Shown here piece by piece: positions 12,263 through 22,649 of a stretch of 64,000 nt of DNA. Every line of letters begins with the position of its first letter. The first letter of the stretch is position 1. The position numbers and the translations under genes are program-made. The notes below the pieces were generated by a model. The model saw only the letters and a program-made list of their open reading frames with translations. It did not search any database and had not been told where the DNA came from. Origin of the DNA: Symsagittifera roscoffensis. Lineage: Eukaryota; Xenacoelomorpha; Acoela; Convolutidae. The stretch spans positions 19,147,789-19,211,788 of the forward strand of contig NC_087062.1 of assembly GCF_963678635.1 (NCBI RefSeq). The letters are read 5' to 3'.

Positions 12263-13397
12263 CGGAACAAAAACTGATTTTTTAAACTTTTGTCTAAATG
12301 GCGTCAAAGAAAGATCTCTTCTCTTTGCACTTGAAGCAATACTGGCAAGCTCAACAAACGTGACGCTCCTCCAACCACGTCAGCTTGAATGTACTTTAAT
12401 AACTAATTCTATTAGTATTTTTAATACAAATTGGCTTGGTTGATATTAGTATGATTGCCAATACGGATGTCAAATTTGGAAAAATTAACAACTAAAAGAG
12501 AAGTGCAGGTTTTTGCAATTGAAACATATCTTTTCTGTATACGTTTCTTAAAGTTTTGCCGACTCAGCAAATTGGAAAAAAAATCTAAGTAATTTCCTGC
12601 GATGCTCCTCACATTTTTTCAGCTTCTGCATCCTATAGAATCATTCCTAACATCAAGGAAGAATTGATTTTCAATTTTTTGGATTTTTTTAAGCTCACAA
12701 GTTTGAGATTTTTTGTACTGTTCAGCTCAAACACTAAGAAAGTTTTTTTTTGCACAAAATTTAGCAAAGTTTTTCGTTTTTACCAAATCGTTTTCAGGAA
12801 ATTTTGGACGGTTCTTTTTCAAAATTTAGCTAATATTCTTCAATTTTTTACGATAGTATAGGTTGTCGGAGAACTGTTCCCGGCTCGCACAATGCCCCGG
12901 CTCGCGCAACGAAAGTTAAATATCATTTATTCAATGAATTTCAAAAATTTTGTGTTTTTGTTAATGATTTTGGCAGTAAGCATTTGCCCTTCAAGTCAAA
13001 TTTCATTGAGAATAGACAAAATAGATAAAAAGTTGCAAATGTTTTACAAAATTCGAACGATTCAGTGAAAGAAAAATGTTTTCTGGATTCAAATCATTTA
13101 AAAAAAACATCGAAAGCTAAAAAAAATCATGAAAAATAATCTAGGTGTCTTGCTAAGTTTAACGTCGGGACAGCAATCATCCAGATCCACAGCAAATTTT
13201 CCTGAATTCCAATTGAAAATGTATTCAAAGTTTTCATGTATTCAATTTGAACTACATATTGAACTATGGATTTGTGTCTTACTTTATCAATAAATTGGCT
13301 GAATCAAACAAATTATCGATGAATCACACGAAAAAATAGACACTATGTTATATTAACATTTTGGTATGACTTTTTAAAACAATTAGAATTGTTTTAG
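12263..13397 (+). other. Putative intron sequence, no gene
   Basis: AT-rich, T-run-rich sequence between the repeat copy and the methyltransferase exon. Small ORFs lack motifs. It ends AATTGTTTTAG, a plausible acceptor. Confidence 0.4.
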
Positions 13398-14145
13398 AAC
13401 GCATATTATGTGGCATGGTTCCGAGGCAGAAAAAGATTATAGGGAGTCTTTAAATCAAATAAAATGTGCAAAAGAACAGAAAGAACAGCTTTTCTGCATC
13501 GGAAACCCTCATTTTTGCGCTAAATTGGACGAGTATAAGCTGAAAGGCAAGCCGAACGATGGGCTACTCTGTCAGCTATTCAACGGTTCTGATAAATGCA
13601 TTGTGCATAAATACGCCGATGTCTATGACTTTTTGTTTCGGGACTTGCGACAAGAGATCAGACACATGCTTGAAATCGGAATCGGTTCCAAAAGTCCCAA
13701 ATTTAGATTCACCAGCGCGCCAAGGTGGGTTATTGGTGCTTCTCAACGGGCATGGAGAAACTATTTCCCCAGTTCTCGGATTTATGCCGCCGATATTGAC
13801 CGGGAAGTTCTTTTTGAAGAGGAACGAATCAAAAGTTATCACGTTGACATATCCAAAAACGATACCCTTCATGCTTTAATTGAGAAAATTGGAACGAAGC
13901 TGGACTTCCTGGTCGATGACTCTCTTCATACTTTGGAAGGACAGGAAAATTTGATCTCGGTCGCTTATGATTGGATAAAACCAGGGGGCTATTACATAGT
14001 TGAAGATGTACCCGTAAAAACGATCTGCGCCCATTCGCTGCCGTCACTCTTGAAGCGAGGAGTTAAAGACTTCGCGTTTGTTCAGACTGAGCTTGTCCGG
14101 TTCGACAGCGTCTTGCAAGTTATCAGAAAGCCTTACTCACTCTAG
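13398..14145 (+). CDS. Class I SAM-dependent methyltransferase (terminal exon)
   Basis: From ATG 13408 the frame gives 245 residues with a complete Rossmann methyltransferase core: motif I LEIGIGS (residues 88-94), the acidic strand-2 loop IYAADIDRE (125-133), DFLVDDSLHT (166-175) and KPGGYYIVED (191-200). The ASQRAWRNYFP (111-121) plus DDSLHT combination is typical of a class I subgroup common in bacteria and also found in animals; the methyl acceptor cannot be told from sequence. In-frame codons continue upstream of the ATG to an acceptor at 13397, and an in-frame TAG lies before that, so the protein either starts at 13408 or is spliced from the anchor exon at 11140-11281. The exon is clearly more GC-rich than its flanks. 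Methyltransferase identity is firm; the full gene model is inferred. Confidence 0.85.
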
Positions 14146-15330
14146 AAGTTGGCAACTGATATCAATCGATATATTTTGTTAATCACAAGTTCTCGAAACA
14201 TTAAACTGAATCTAAAGCTAAAGAAAAAATGTACATTCATTGCAGCTATACAAAAAGCCGACATTTAACCAGTTACCACAATAACCAGCCAAAGGCAACG
14301 GTTATTTGTTACATGACTGTGTGAAAACTACGTTACAAGTTCAAAACAAAGTATAATTTAAAAAATGATGTAATTTTGGGGGGTTTATTGAACTTCGGTT
14401 TTTTGAAGGCTCGCATTATCGATTAATTTACAAATTGATTAATTTATAAAAAAAAAATCATATGAGTTTTGATTTATTCGTTTATAGCACTCAATTATGC
14501 GTGGATTTTAATCATCCAACAAATAAAGAATCACATCTTTGTTCCCACCACCTCAGGATGAGAGTGCAAGGAACGTCGTTCGGAGAAGCGGATCTCAAGG
14601 AATGCTCACAGATGATTGAAAGCAGCTTCACTTTAAAACAGTCGTGATGCAGATTCAAAAAATGAAATATTTAAGATTTAAGATCATTTATCCACGAGGG
14701 ATAGGACCAAAGGGATAGGAGGGATAAATCATTGTGGTTAGAAGATTTTTCCTTCTTGCTTCGGAACCGGTTGTCCATGTTTTTATTGGTTGTTAAGTTA
14801 CATTGATCAGCGGAAATTTTAACCAAAATTTTAAATCTACGTTAACATACAGACAGAAATTGAACAAAACTGCTCGTATCAGGGCGAAGCCCTGGATGTT
14901 CGTACGGCCTCTTAAGGTCTAAGGAGCAGAAATAACCTGCAAAAATTAAATGTAATAAAAGAACAAAAAACTTTGCTTTTCAAAATTGAGATTTTTTGTG
15001 AAAATCAACCCCCACACGCCATATGAAAAAACAAAGTGATAAATTTTGCTCCTAGTAACAAATAAAGTATGGTAAATAAGCCTCCTTCAACCAATTTGGA
15101 ACGATTTCTAAGGAAAAGGATTAAATCTCCGCTTACGCGTTAATAGCGCAAAATATATCGCGCGTTGTCCCACATTGGCCAAAATGGCAATCCTTACACC
15201 TCCATAACTTTTCAAAAAATGATCACAGGTAAAATATCTTTTCTAATTTAAGCTCAGGACAACAATACGTTTTGCATGCTATAAAAAATGGCTAGTTGAA
15301 AGGTCGAAATTTGTCTGAAGAAAAAAAACT
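14146..15330. other. 3' flank; no further gene recognised
   Basis: Contains the 3' flank of the methyltransferase gene and AT-rich spacer. Near 14,540-14,645 a GC-richer stretch follows a possible acceptor (CCCACCACCTCAG) and encodes about 30 codons ending in a stop. It could be a small exon, but nothing supports it beyond composition. Confidence 0.35.
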
Positions 15331-15490
15331 CACCCCGAGCACAAATATTCCATTACTTTCGTTACGAAAATCGGAACAAAAACCACCCCGAGCACAAATA
15401 TTCCATTACTTTTGTTGTGAAAGTCGGAACAAAAACCACCCGAGCACAAATATTCCGTTATTTTTGTTACAAAAGTAGGAAGAACAAGAA
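15331..15490. repeat. 53-bp minisatellite, three units
   Basis: Units start at 15331, 15384 and 15437 with CACCC(C)GAGCACAAATATTCC and end with GGAACAAAAAC. A diverged relative lies near 15,950. The overlapping ORFs on both strands are by-products of the repeat. Confidence 0.93.
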
Positions 15491-16580
15491 CATAGCGATT
15501 GTATGCAAAAAGAAAACTCTTGATTAAGTGAAACAAGACTGCTCGTTTCTATAAATTTTTGACTATAAATTTTGGACACCATAAATTTTGGACACTATCA
15601 ATGATCAAATTTGAAAATTTGAGTAATTAATACGACCGACTAGGTAGCCTCAATTCAATTCAATTTGGAACAATTTTGTTGAGCGGGATAATTCGCCACG
15701 CACAAATAAATTGCGTTACGTTTTCAGGATTATGGATAAAATCTTCAAAGTGCGCATAAATTAGTCCAGAGCATGGCCAAGTTGGCAACTTTCTAACTCC
15801 CAAAACTTTGCAAAAAAGATCGGAGGTAAAATATTATAATAAATTTGATTTCAGCGAGTTGATATTCGATTGCGCATAAAAATCTTTTGTTAAAAACTAT
15901 TATTTCGATCACCGAAAATTGACTGATCAATAAAAAAACCACACCAGGCATAAATATTCCGTTTTCTTCGAAAGACGGAACAAAAATTGTTTATTTTCTA
16001 GTTCGCATAAAAATATATATAGTTGATTAGTTTCATAATAATTTTGTAAACTAAATCCCTTTCTTTATGTTTATGTTCTATGTCCACTTTCTTTGTCTTG
16101 CAAGACAAAGAAATTGTACAAAAAAGATTTTAAATAAAGATATAAAGTCTTCCAATTTAATATGTAAATAATCAACTTTCTTTCTTATGCAGAATAGAAA
16201 CTAAACAGTTGCCTCTCTTAACCAAAAGTTCTCTTTATGAAGACTTCGCTCTTCTAGTTCAATTCTATTATTCGCTTCTGGTAATTGCTCAGTTAAGAAG
16301 CGATGGATGAAACAATGTCTGAGCTAGCTACAATAACATTTGTAACTAGTTCAGACGCTAAAACACTTTGAGGGTGGAACAATAATCAAAAACTCTGGAA
16401 GCATAGAGGTCGACAAACTGAGGGACTCAGCCTCAACATTTTGGCGTTTTTCTATCATTATTTCACTCAATTAAGTTTTTTTTCTGACAAGCATTTCTTG
16501 CTCTTAACGAAACAGTTGATTTCGCATTTGACATTTTGTGCACATAAATGTGCATACAAAAATTAGCCGTTGTTGTTATC
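15491..16580. other. No gene recognised
   Basis: AT-rich spacer with one diverged relative of the 53-bp unit near 15,950. Nothing else recognisable. Confidence 0.4.
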
Positions 16581-17760
16581 AAGCTATTCAAGCAATAAAA
16601 CTACGAGTTATTTTAAGTTCAGCCAATTCGTAAATCGGTTTGAAAAAACTCCGCCAATTCAGCCAGGTTTAATTTCAGCCAATTCATAAATCGGTTTGAA
16701 AGGTTCAAAGAACGAATCGCTCCGCGAAAAGTTGAAGTTTTTCTACACAAGCTGTTCCAGCTATTAAACTTCGGAATATTTTAAGTTAATTCATGAAGCG
16801 ATTTGGATGTCAAAAAAATTTTTTTTTATGGAAGCCATTGAAGTGATGAAGCCATTTTGTTTGAAGCCATTCTAGCTTTTATTTGAAGCTTTTCTAAGCA
16901 AGCTATTCAAGCTATGAAACTTTGAAATCATTCGAGTTATTTCATAGACCAAATCCGTTCGCGAAAAGTTAAATTGTTTTATTCAAGCTACTCTAGCAAA
17001 TAAACTTTGAAAAATTTCAATTTCTTTCTCAGACCAAATCAGTTGGCGAAAACTCAAAGTTTCACTAGTAAGCTATTCAAGTTCTGAAACTTTGAAAAAT
17101 TTCAACCTATTTCTTAGACTAAATCGGCTTGCGAAAAATTTAGATTTTTAGGCAAGCTATTCCAGTTATGGAACTTTGAAAAACTCCAGTTATGAAAGTT
17201 ATTGCATTTAGAGAATCGTATAGCGACAAAATTTGATTTTTTTATTGGAATCACGAAACCGATGAAACTTAGACCGACTCGGTCTTAAAAAAATCAAGTT
17301 TTTCTGAGCAAGCAATTCAAGCTGTAAAACGAAGTGAGATGGATGGCGAAAAGTTTAAGCTTATATGTTGAAATCTTTCAACCAATGAAACTTTGAATCA
17401 GTCAAGTTATTTCATGGACCAAATCGGTTTTCGAAAAATTCATTTTTTTCTAAGCAAGCCATTTAACTATTAGTTTTTGAAATATTTCAAATTATTCCAT
17501 GCAAGGAATCGGTAGGGAAACGTTCTTTTCTTGCAGCTATTCAATCGATGAAATTCTGATAAAATTTAAGATTATTTTATAGAATGAATCGGATCCCGCA
17601 AAATTTTTTAAGCAATCTATTCCAGCTACGAAACTTTGAAATATTTCAAGTTCTTTCAATCCAAATCGGTTCGCATCGTTTTGCAACAAAAATTGAAAAT
17701 TTTTTAAGCAAACGATTCCTAAAGCTATGTCACTCTGAAACATTTAAATTTATTTCATGC
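16581..17760. repeat. Strongly diverged tandem array of about 85-bp units
   Basis: The phrase AAGCTATTCAAGCTATGAAACTTTGAAA..ATTTCAAGTTATTTCATAGACCAAATCGGTTCGCGAAAAGTT, in varied form, recurs about a dozen times. Clear unit starts are at 16900, 16985, 17070 and 17154, and later units follow near 17310, 17455, 17530 and 17608. Spacing is mostly 75-97 bp. It is an old satellite block without ORFs. Confidence 0.85.
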
Positions 17761-18692
17761 CGCGAATCAGTCTGCTAATGACTAGTTTTCTAAACAAGGT
17801 GGCTGCTTATTTTAAAGGATTCGCTTTAGACTGAAACGAATGTGCAAACGCCATAAGTTTGGACAAAAGTGGGCAGGTATTGTCTAATTTTGAAGTTGAA
17901 TCAAGTTCAACTTGTTTAATGACTTTCGAAAGATTGAAAATTCTAAGAAATTCTTCTATTAAACTGAGTTCGCCGGTTGCTCTGAAGGGTTCTTAAAACG
18001 CTCTGATCTAAGTCTTTTTAAACGTTGTGCTCAATGAAAAAAGCTCAAGCATTGAGGCCAAAGCGCATTAATATTTTCATTTAATATAAAAGACTAGCGT
18101 GAACGCAACTCCGGTGCCTGAAACAGATTAGTAAACATGAAACTTGCTTATACATAAAATAAAGAAAAAAAAACAGCGAAATGAATGCAATCGTAGAAAA
18201 AACGAGATCGGGAATCGGGAATCTAATAATCTCGCATTTTATTAAATAATTGAACCAATTTGATTGGAGTCATCACATTCATAAACGGTATTCATAATCA
18301 AGCTTAATTAACATTTGAAAAACTTTTTAACGATAATACGTCATATTTAAGAAAGCACGGGGCGTTGAGCAATCATAATTGGCGTCCAAACGTCCCGAGA
18401 GTACCTTGAGAACTCCAAGCATAGTGTTGAATATTTCGAACTTAGAAATTAGTTTAGATCTTTAGTTTCTAGAAAAATTTCGAAGAAATTTAAAAAAACG
18501 GCAAATCTCAGAAACTAAGATGATTTGAAAAATCGAACTTGTAGGCAAGTTCTGCAACCTCTGAGAGTGCCCAAAGAACACTCCACTGCAGGGTTTTTAA
18601 GCCTGAAAAGTTTGAGACAAGAACCAGAAGACAAAATGAAAAAATATGTTCCTTGTTTGGGCTACTTGTGTTCGAGGTTCTAAGACTTCTAA
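17761..18692. other. No gene recognised
   Basis: AT-rich flank between the satellite and the LTR element. No motif or structure recognised. Confidence 0.4.
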
Positions 18693-18696
18693 GTAA
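18693..18696. repeat. Target-site duplication GTAA (left copy)
   Basis: GTAA directly abuts the outer edge of the left LTR and is repeated at 40662-40665 after the right LTR. A 4-bp TSD is usual for Ty3/gypsy elements and shows that the two LTRs belong to one insertion. Confidence 0.85.
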
Positions 18697-19105
18697 TGAG
18701 TTAGATCCTGATGGTTAACTCAAAGAGTAATTTCGGATAGGGTACACCGTCTGCTCGTCACGCTATCTTATTTTCGGCCGGATAGATTCGTGCAACTTCT
18801 TAGTCTGAAACCGATCCTAATCTTACTCTTATATCTACTAGTCTCAGGGTGTTTAACTAGTCTCTGCTAGGCTCAAAAGATCTAGAGTATACTGGCTTAT
18901 TTCGACTGCTGAAGTTCTCTTGGAGAGGTAACTAATTTCTAAGTTAAATTCAAATCTCTCTGGTGCTGAAACTACAAGTAATTTCAGCACTTACAAATAA
19001 GTGGGTTGTTAGTTAGACGGAATATGATTGGTTAATATTAAATATTTTATAGTGATAAAATATCTAATTTATCCAATAATAAAATGTAGTTTAGATCAGG
19101 TTCCA
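18697..19105 (-). repeat. 3' LTR of the 22-kb element
   Basis: 409 bp. On the plus strand it begins TGAGTTAGATCCTGATGG and ends AGATCAGGTTCCA. It matches 40253-40661 throughout without gaps. On the element strand the sequence before it reads CCCCGGATGGG, a weak polypurine tract. Confidence 0.95.
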
Positions 19106-20691
19106 CCCATCCGGGGTTTACAGAGCTTTTAGATTTATCTTTCTTTCTGCAATTAAAGGATGGATGATGAACGTTGGTATTTGGCGACCATCATTTTCTT
19201 ATCCGGTTCCTCTTGAAGAAGAACGTTCCAGGACGCTGGAATCAGGGATAGGAAATTGTTATTACGTCATTCGACAACGACTGTGATCCCCAATGAAATC
19301 AATCCGATTCCAAAATGGTTTGCTATGTCAGGTTTTTCTGTATTAGTAGAGAACTGTTTTGTGTGCAGCCTCGTCTGGGAATGGCGTGAGAATCGTGTTT
19401 GGAAGGGATGCCTTGGAACTCGGATCTGTAGGTATACTTGAACATCGAGGTGGTCATTGGGCTAGTTCAATGAAGTCCTTTTCTGCGAAGTCAAGTCGTA
19501 CTCTAAATCCTTTGAGTCGTGATTGTGGACGGCATGTCGGTTGTGTTTAGCCATTTTTTTGTTCGAGTGTGATGGGATCGTCTAGTCTTTGGATGTTCGT
19601 CTTTGTTGTTGTGTATGATCTATATACTGCATATTATGATTTACATTTTATAAATTTCTGTTAATCTGGTTTCTAGTCATGATCTTAGTTAGTTGTTTTC
19701 ACAAAAGCGTTTTATTTTAGTTTGTTTATTTTGAAGAGTTACTCACCCTTGAAATTGAAGTGTGGTCACAAAGCGTGGGTGTAGCGCGGTGGGTTAGGCC
19801 GGCTATAAGCATGCTCAGGACGTCCTTCTCTGGTGGATTAGGCCAGGAATAAGAGTGTGATTTTCATGCTATTTCTTTGAGAGGTCCTGTTATGTGTTAA
19901 CATTTTATGTTGGTTTTTTCTGGTCTTTCTTATGTTACTTTGGTTTTGTCCTTTTTTCAAAAATCATTTTTTTTTGGTTTGAGTTTGTCTTACGATTTTT
20001 TGTGTTTTATTATTTCTTTCTTAGACTTTATAATAGTCTTCAAAAGAATAAATTATCCAGTTTTAAGGTGGGTTAATCCGGTTTGGGTACTGTTGGTTTT
20101 CTTTTCTTAGTCATGCTGTTATTTTATGATTTGTGGTGTTTAGTAAGCTGCGTTGGTTAGTTTGGTTTAGTATATAATTCCTTTCCAACCGGGTTGAAGA
20201 AAAGTTTGAAACTTGTTAATGCTTGTTAGAGTTGTTGTTAGTGAAAACCTGAAACATAAAATCAATATTGAAACAATTCTTCGTGGGCGAGCTGTGCGAG
20301 TTTGGAGAGAATACTTGTGCGAATGAATAAAAATATTGAAAAGGTTATTACTGCTTTCTCATTTTACTAATTTTTTGCATTGAAATTGAATTTTACTGCT
20401 TATGGGGAAGTTTAAAATTATAAGTTTCATTCGTATCTAATTTAACTGCTTCTTGGGGAAATAATTTATAAATGAAATTACTACATTAGGTATGAATTTT
20501 ACTACATTATTTAGTGCGAAAGATTTAAGAGTTTTATTTATAAATTAACAAGTTTGTATTTTTATTTGTCGTTTTTCTGTTTTGTAGATGATTGTGGTGT
20601 GAAGACTAAAAGAAAAAAATTAAACATTGATAGAAAATGGTTAGTAAAATTTTGAATTTATTAGTTAAAATTATTGTAATTCATACTTACC
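19106..20691 (-). other. Element 3' untranslated region
   Basis: No convincing ORF on the element strand. It contains a GC-richer conserved stretch at about 19,760-19,870 (GTGTAGCGCGGTGGGTTAGG) that recurs in the second duplicate. At 20685-20690 the element strand shows a perfect splice donor (AAG/GTAAGT) overlapping the stop codon of ORF3. Confidence 0.6.
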
Positions 20692-21702
20692 TTATTCATC
20701 TGAGAAAAAGCCGTGTGGGAAGATTTTGTGAATCAAGTCTGATGTTGTTAGTAACTTGGCTAGTATGCATATGACATTTTTGGTTTGTAGTAGTGGCCAA
20801 AGCAATTGGAGTGCCTTGATGGTGTTTAGTTCTTCTGTGCCTACTGCGAATTCATGAGGTGTGTTTTGTATTAAGTTCTAAATTTTATGGTTATATTTAG
20901 TATTGTGAATAAACTCTTTTATGGGTATTTCGATAGGTTGTATGAATTCATGCGGGATAATGAAGGGTCTTGATTCTTCATCATTGAAGTTCTTCGTGAT
21001 GGGACAGAACATATACATTTGGGTGACTTGGTCGTAGTTGCGGAGGATGCCGTGGAGGTTAGTATTTTTAATGCAATATGTAAAATTAAGAAAAATTGGT
21101 GACGTGTATTTTAAGTTAATAAACTGAAAACGATGGTGGGGTTGTCTTGATTGAGTGTGTAAATCAAAATGATATTGTACAAAACGATAATATGTGTAAG
21201 AGTGCGTTTGTTTAGTCCGTAACATTATATCGTGGGAACAGTGCAAATTGCGTTCCTGTGGTGAAAGAAAGTGAGAGGTTTGTGAAAATAACTGAAATTT
21301 ATCATAGAAGCTTTCATATGCTTGTATGTCAACTAGTGCTTCTGAAATTATAAGATCGTGCTTTTTATCAAAAATATTAAGTGTAAATAAGTATGATGTT
21401 TTAATTAAAAAATTTTCGGTTAGTTGCGGGTTTGCAAAGCGGTCTTCGTCTAAAAATTGATCATGGTTTGGACGGATGTTATTATGATCGTAGTATTCTA
21501 TTGAAAAATCGTTAGCTCGGGGTGCGGTAAATGTTTTTAATATTTTTTTATTTCCAACATAAGTAAATTGTCGAGGTGTTAATGATGTGGTGAGTCTATA
21601 TAGTCCATTTTTGTTCTTCTCTGTATTTTCATTAGTATTTGCTAGTGGTAGATAAAGGGGGTTAGTATAATTGTAGTAAGCTGTCCAATGAAGTGTTGAC
21701 AT
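20692..21702 (-). pseudogene. Accessory ORF3, copy L (one premature stop)
   Basis: Unrecognised protein. Translation starts MSTLHWTAYYNYTNP at 21702. A TAG replaces a Tyr codon at 20878-20880 and cuts it to 274 residues; in the same frame it would run to TAA 20692 (336 residues), as shown by the intact C-terminal part of copy R. No signal peptide or transmembrane segment is evident. It has regular Cys, His and aromatic positions (HCSHDIMLRTKQ, FTYCIKNTNLHG). It lies downstream of env, where complex retroviruses and some plant elements carry accessory genes; its function is unknown. The stop codon overlaps a consensus splice donor. Confidence 0.7.
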
Positions 21703-21786
21703 TAAAACGTGCTCATCAACAAAGTTTAGTGTTTCATTAGGAATGGTAAAAGTATTTAAGGTATATTGTGGAAATGATGGTAAGGG

Positions 21787-22488
21787 TTATTTCAAGAAAA
21801 TTTTTAGTGTTTGTGTGTTCTGGGTGGTTGATATATTCTTTGGCTGTTCCGGGTTTGGTTGTAAATAGGTGATTTTGGAATTTTCGTTTAAAAGTGCGGT
21901 AAGCTCGGTTAGTGCTGGTAAGTGTTTCGGTGGATGTGGATGATCGGGCGAAAGATGGAGTGTAAGCTGAAGAGGGTGTAGGAGTTGGTGGATTTGATGA
22001 TGTTGCTGTATCGTAAGAGTGTGGATGTGTGTTAATTGTTGTTGTAATGTAATAAAATTGTCAATATCTTCGGAAATTTGGATATTCTCTGGGGAGTTAT
22101 TATGTGATCTGTCGGAATTAAATGGAGAATAGGTTGGAGTTACTTGGGAAGCGTAAGAAGGAGTGGAAAGGGATGGGAGTGGATGACTGGTTTGGATGGG
22201 TTGAAAGGGGGGTCTTGAAAAAACTGAAGAATTGGTCTGGGTATGGGTAGAGGGAGATGGTTCGGAGTCTGCAAATTCGTCGGGGCTTTCTACATTGGAG
22301 TTGTTAAATTGTGAGATTGTATGAAAAACTGAAATATCTGAGTTAGTATCAGAATTCGTACTTGATGGTATTTTAATAATTGGAGAATCGGGTGGCGGGA
22401 AGGCAAAAAGTGGGATAATTGGGATTTGATTTTGAAGGTTGGCTGGGTGGGAATTTGAGCGATGGAGGGATCCAATTTGTTGGCTCAT
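21787..22488 (-). CDS. Accessory ORF2, copy L: Pro/Ser/His-rich protein
   Basis: 233 residues, open throughout, starting MSQQIGSLHRSN. It is rich in Pro, Ser, Thr, Asn, Gln and His, with repeated small phrases (PSPSTHTQ, HPLPSLSTPSY, HPHPPKHLP), so it is probably intrinsically disordered. No domain is recognised. It sits between env and ORF3 on the same strand and is also present, frameshifted, in copy R. It could equally be a linker or a cytoplasmic extension that was once joined to a neighbour. Confidence 0.6.
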   Translation of the reverse strand: MSQQIGSLHRSNSHPANLQNQIPIIPLFAFPPPDSPIIKIPSSTNSDTNSDISVFHTISQFNNSNVESPDEFADSEPSPSTHTQTNSSVFSRPPFQPIQTSHPLPSLSTPSYASQVTPTYSPFNSDRSHNNSPENIQISEDIDNFITLQQQLTHIHTLTIQQHHQIHQLLHPLQLTLHLSPDHPHPPKHLPALTELTALLNENSKITYLQPNPEQPKNISTTQNTQTLKIFLK

Positions 22489-22649
22489 CGTGGGCTAAAA
22501 AAAATGATTATTTTGAGATTAAAAAGTGGTGGTATGAGGTTGTTCGATAATTTGTTTATATGTATTATCATTTTGTGAATGATTTGTCTTTATGTGTTGA
22601 ATGGGGCTTTGTGTTGTATTTGGTCTAAAATTTGGGTTATTTGTGATTG

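Noticed and set aside
13559-14047. ORFs overlapping the methyltransferase in other frames and on the minus strand
   Set aside because: The methyltransferase frame has all family motifs; the others have none.
15296-15536. Opposed 60-68 codon ORFs with repeated peptide
   Set aside because: By-product of the 53-bp minisatellite, which happens to lack stops.
19760-19870. A tRNA gene
   Set aside because: Only an A-box-like motif is present; no B box and no cloverleaf could be drawn.
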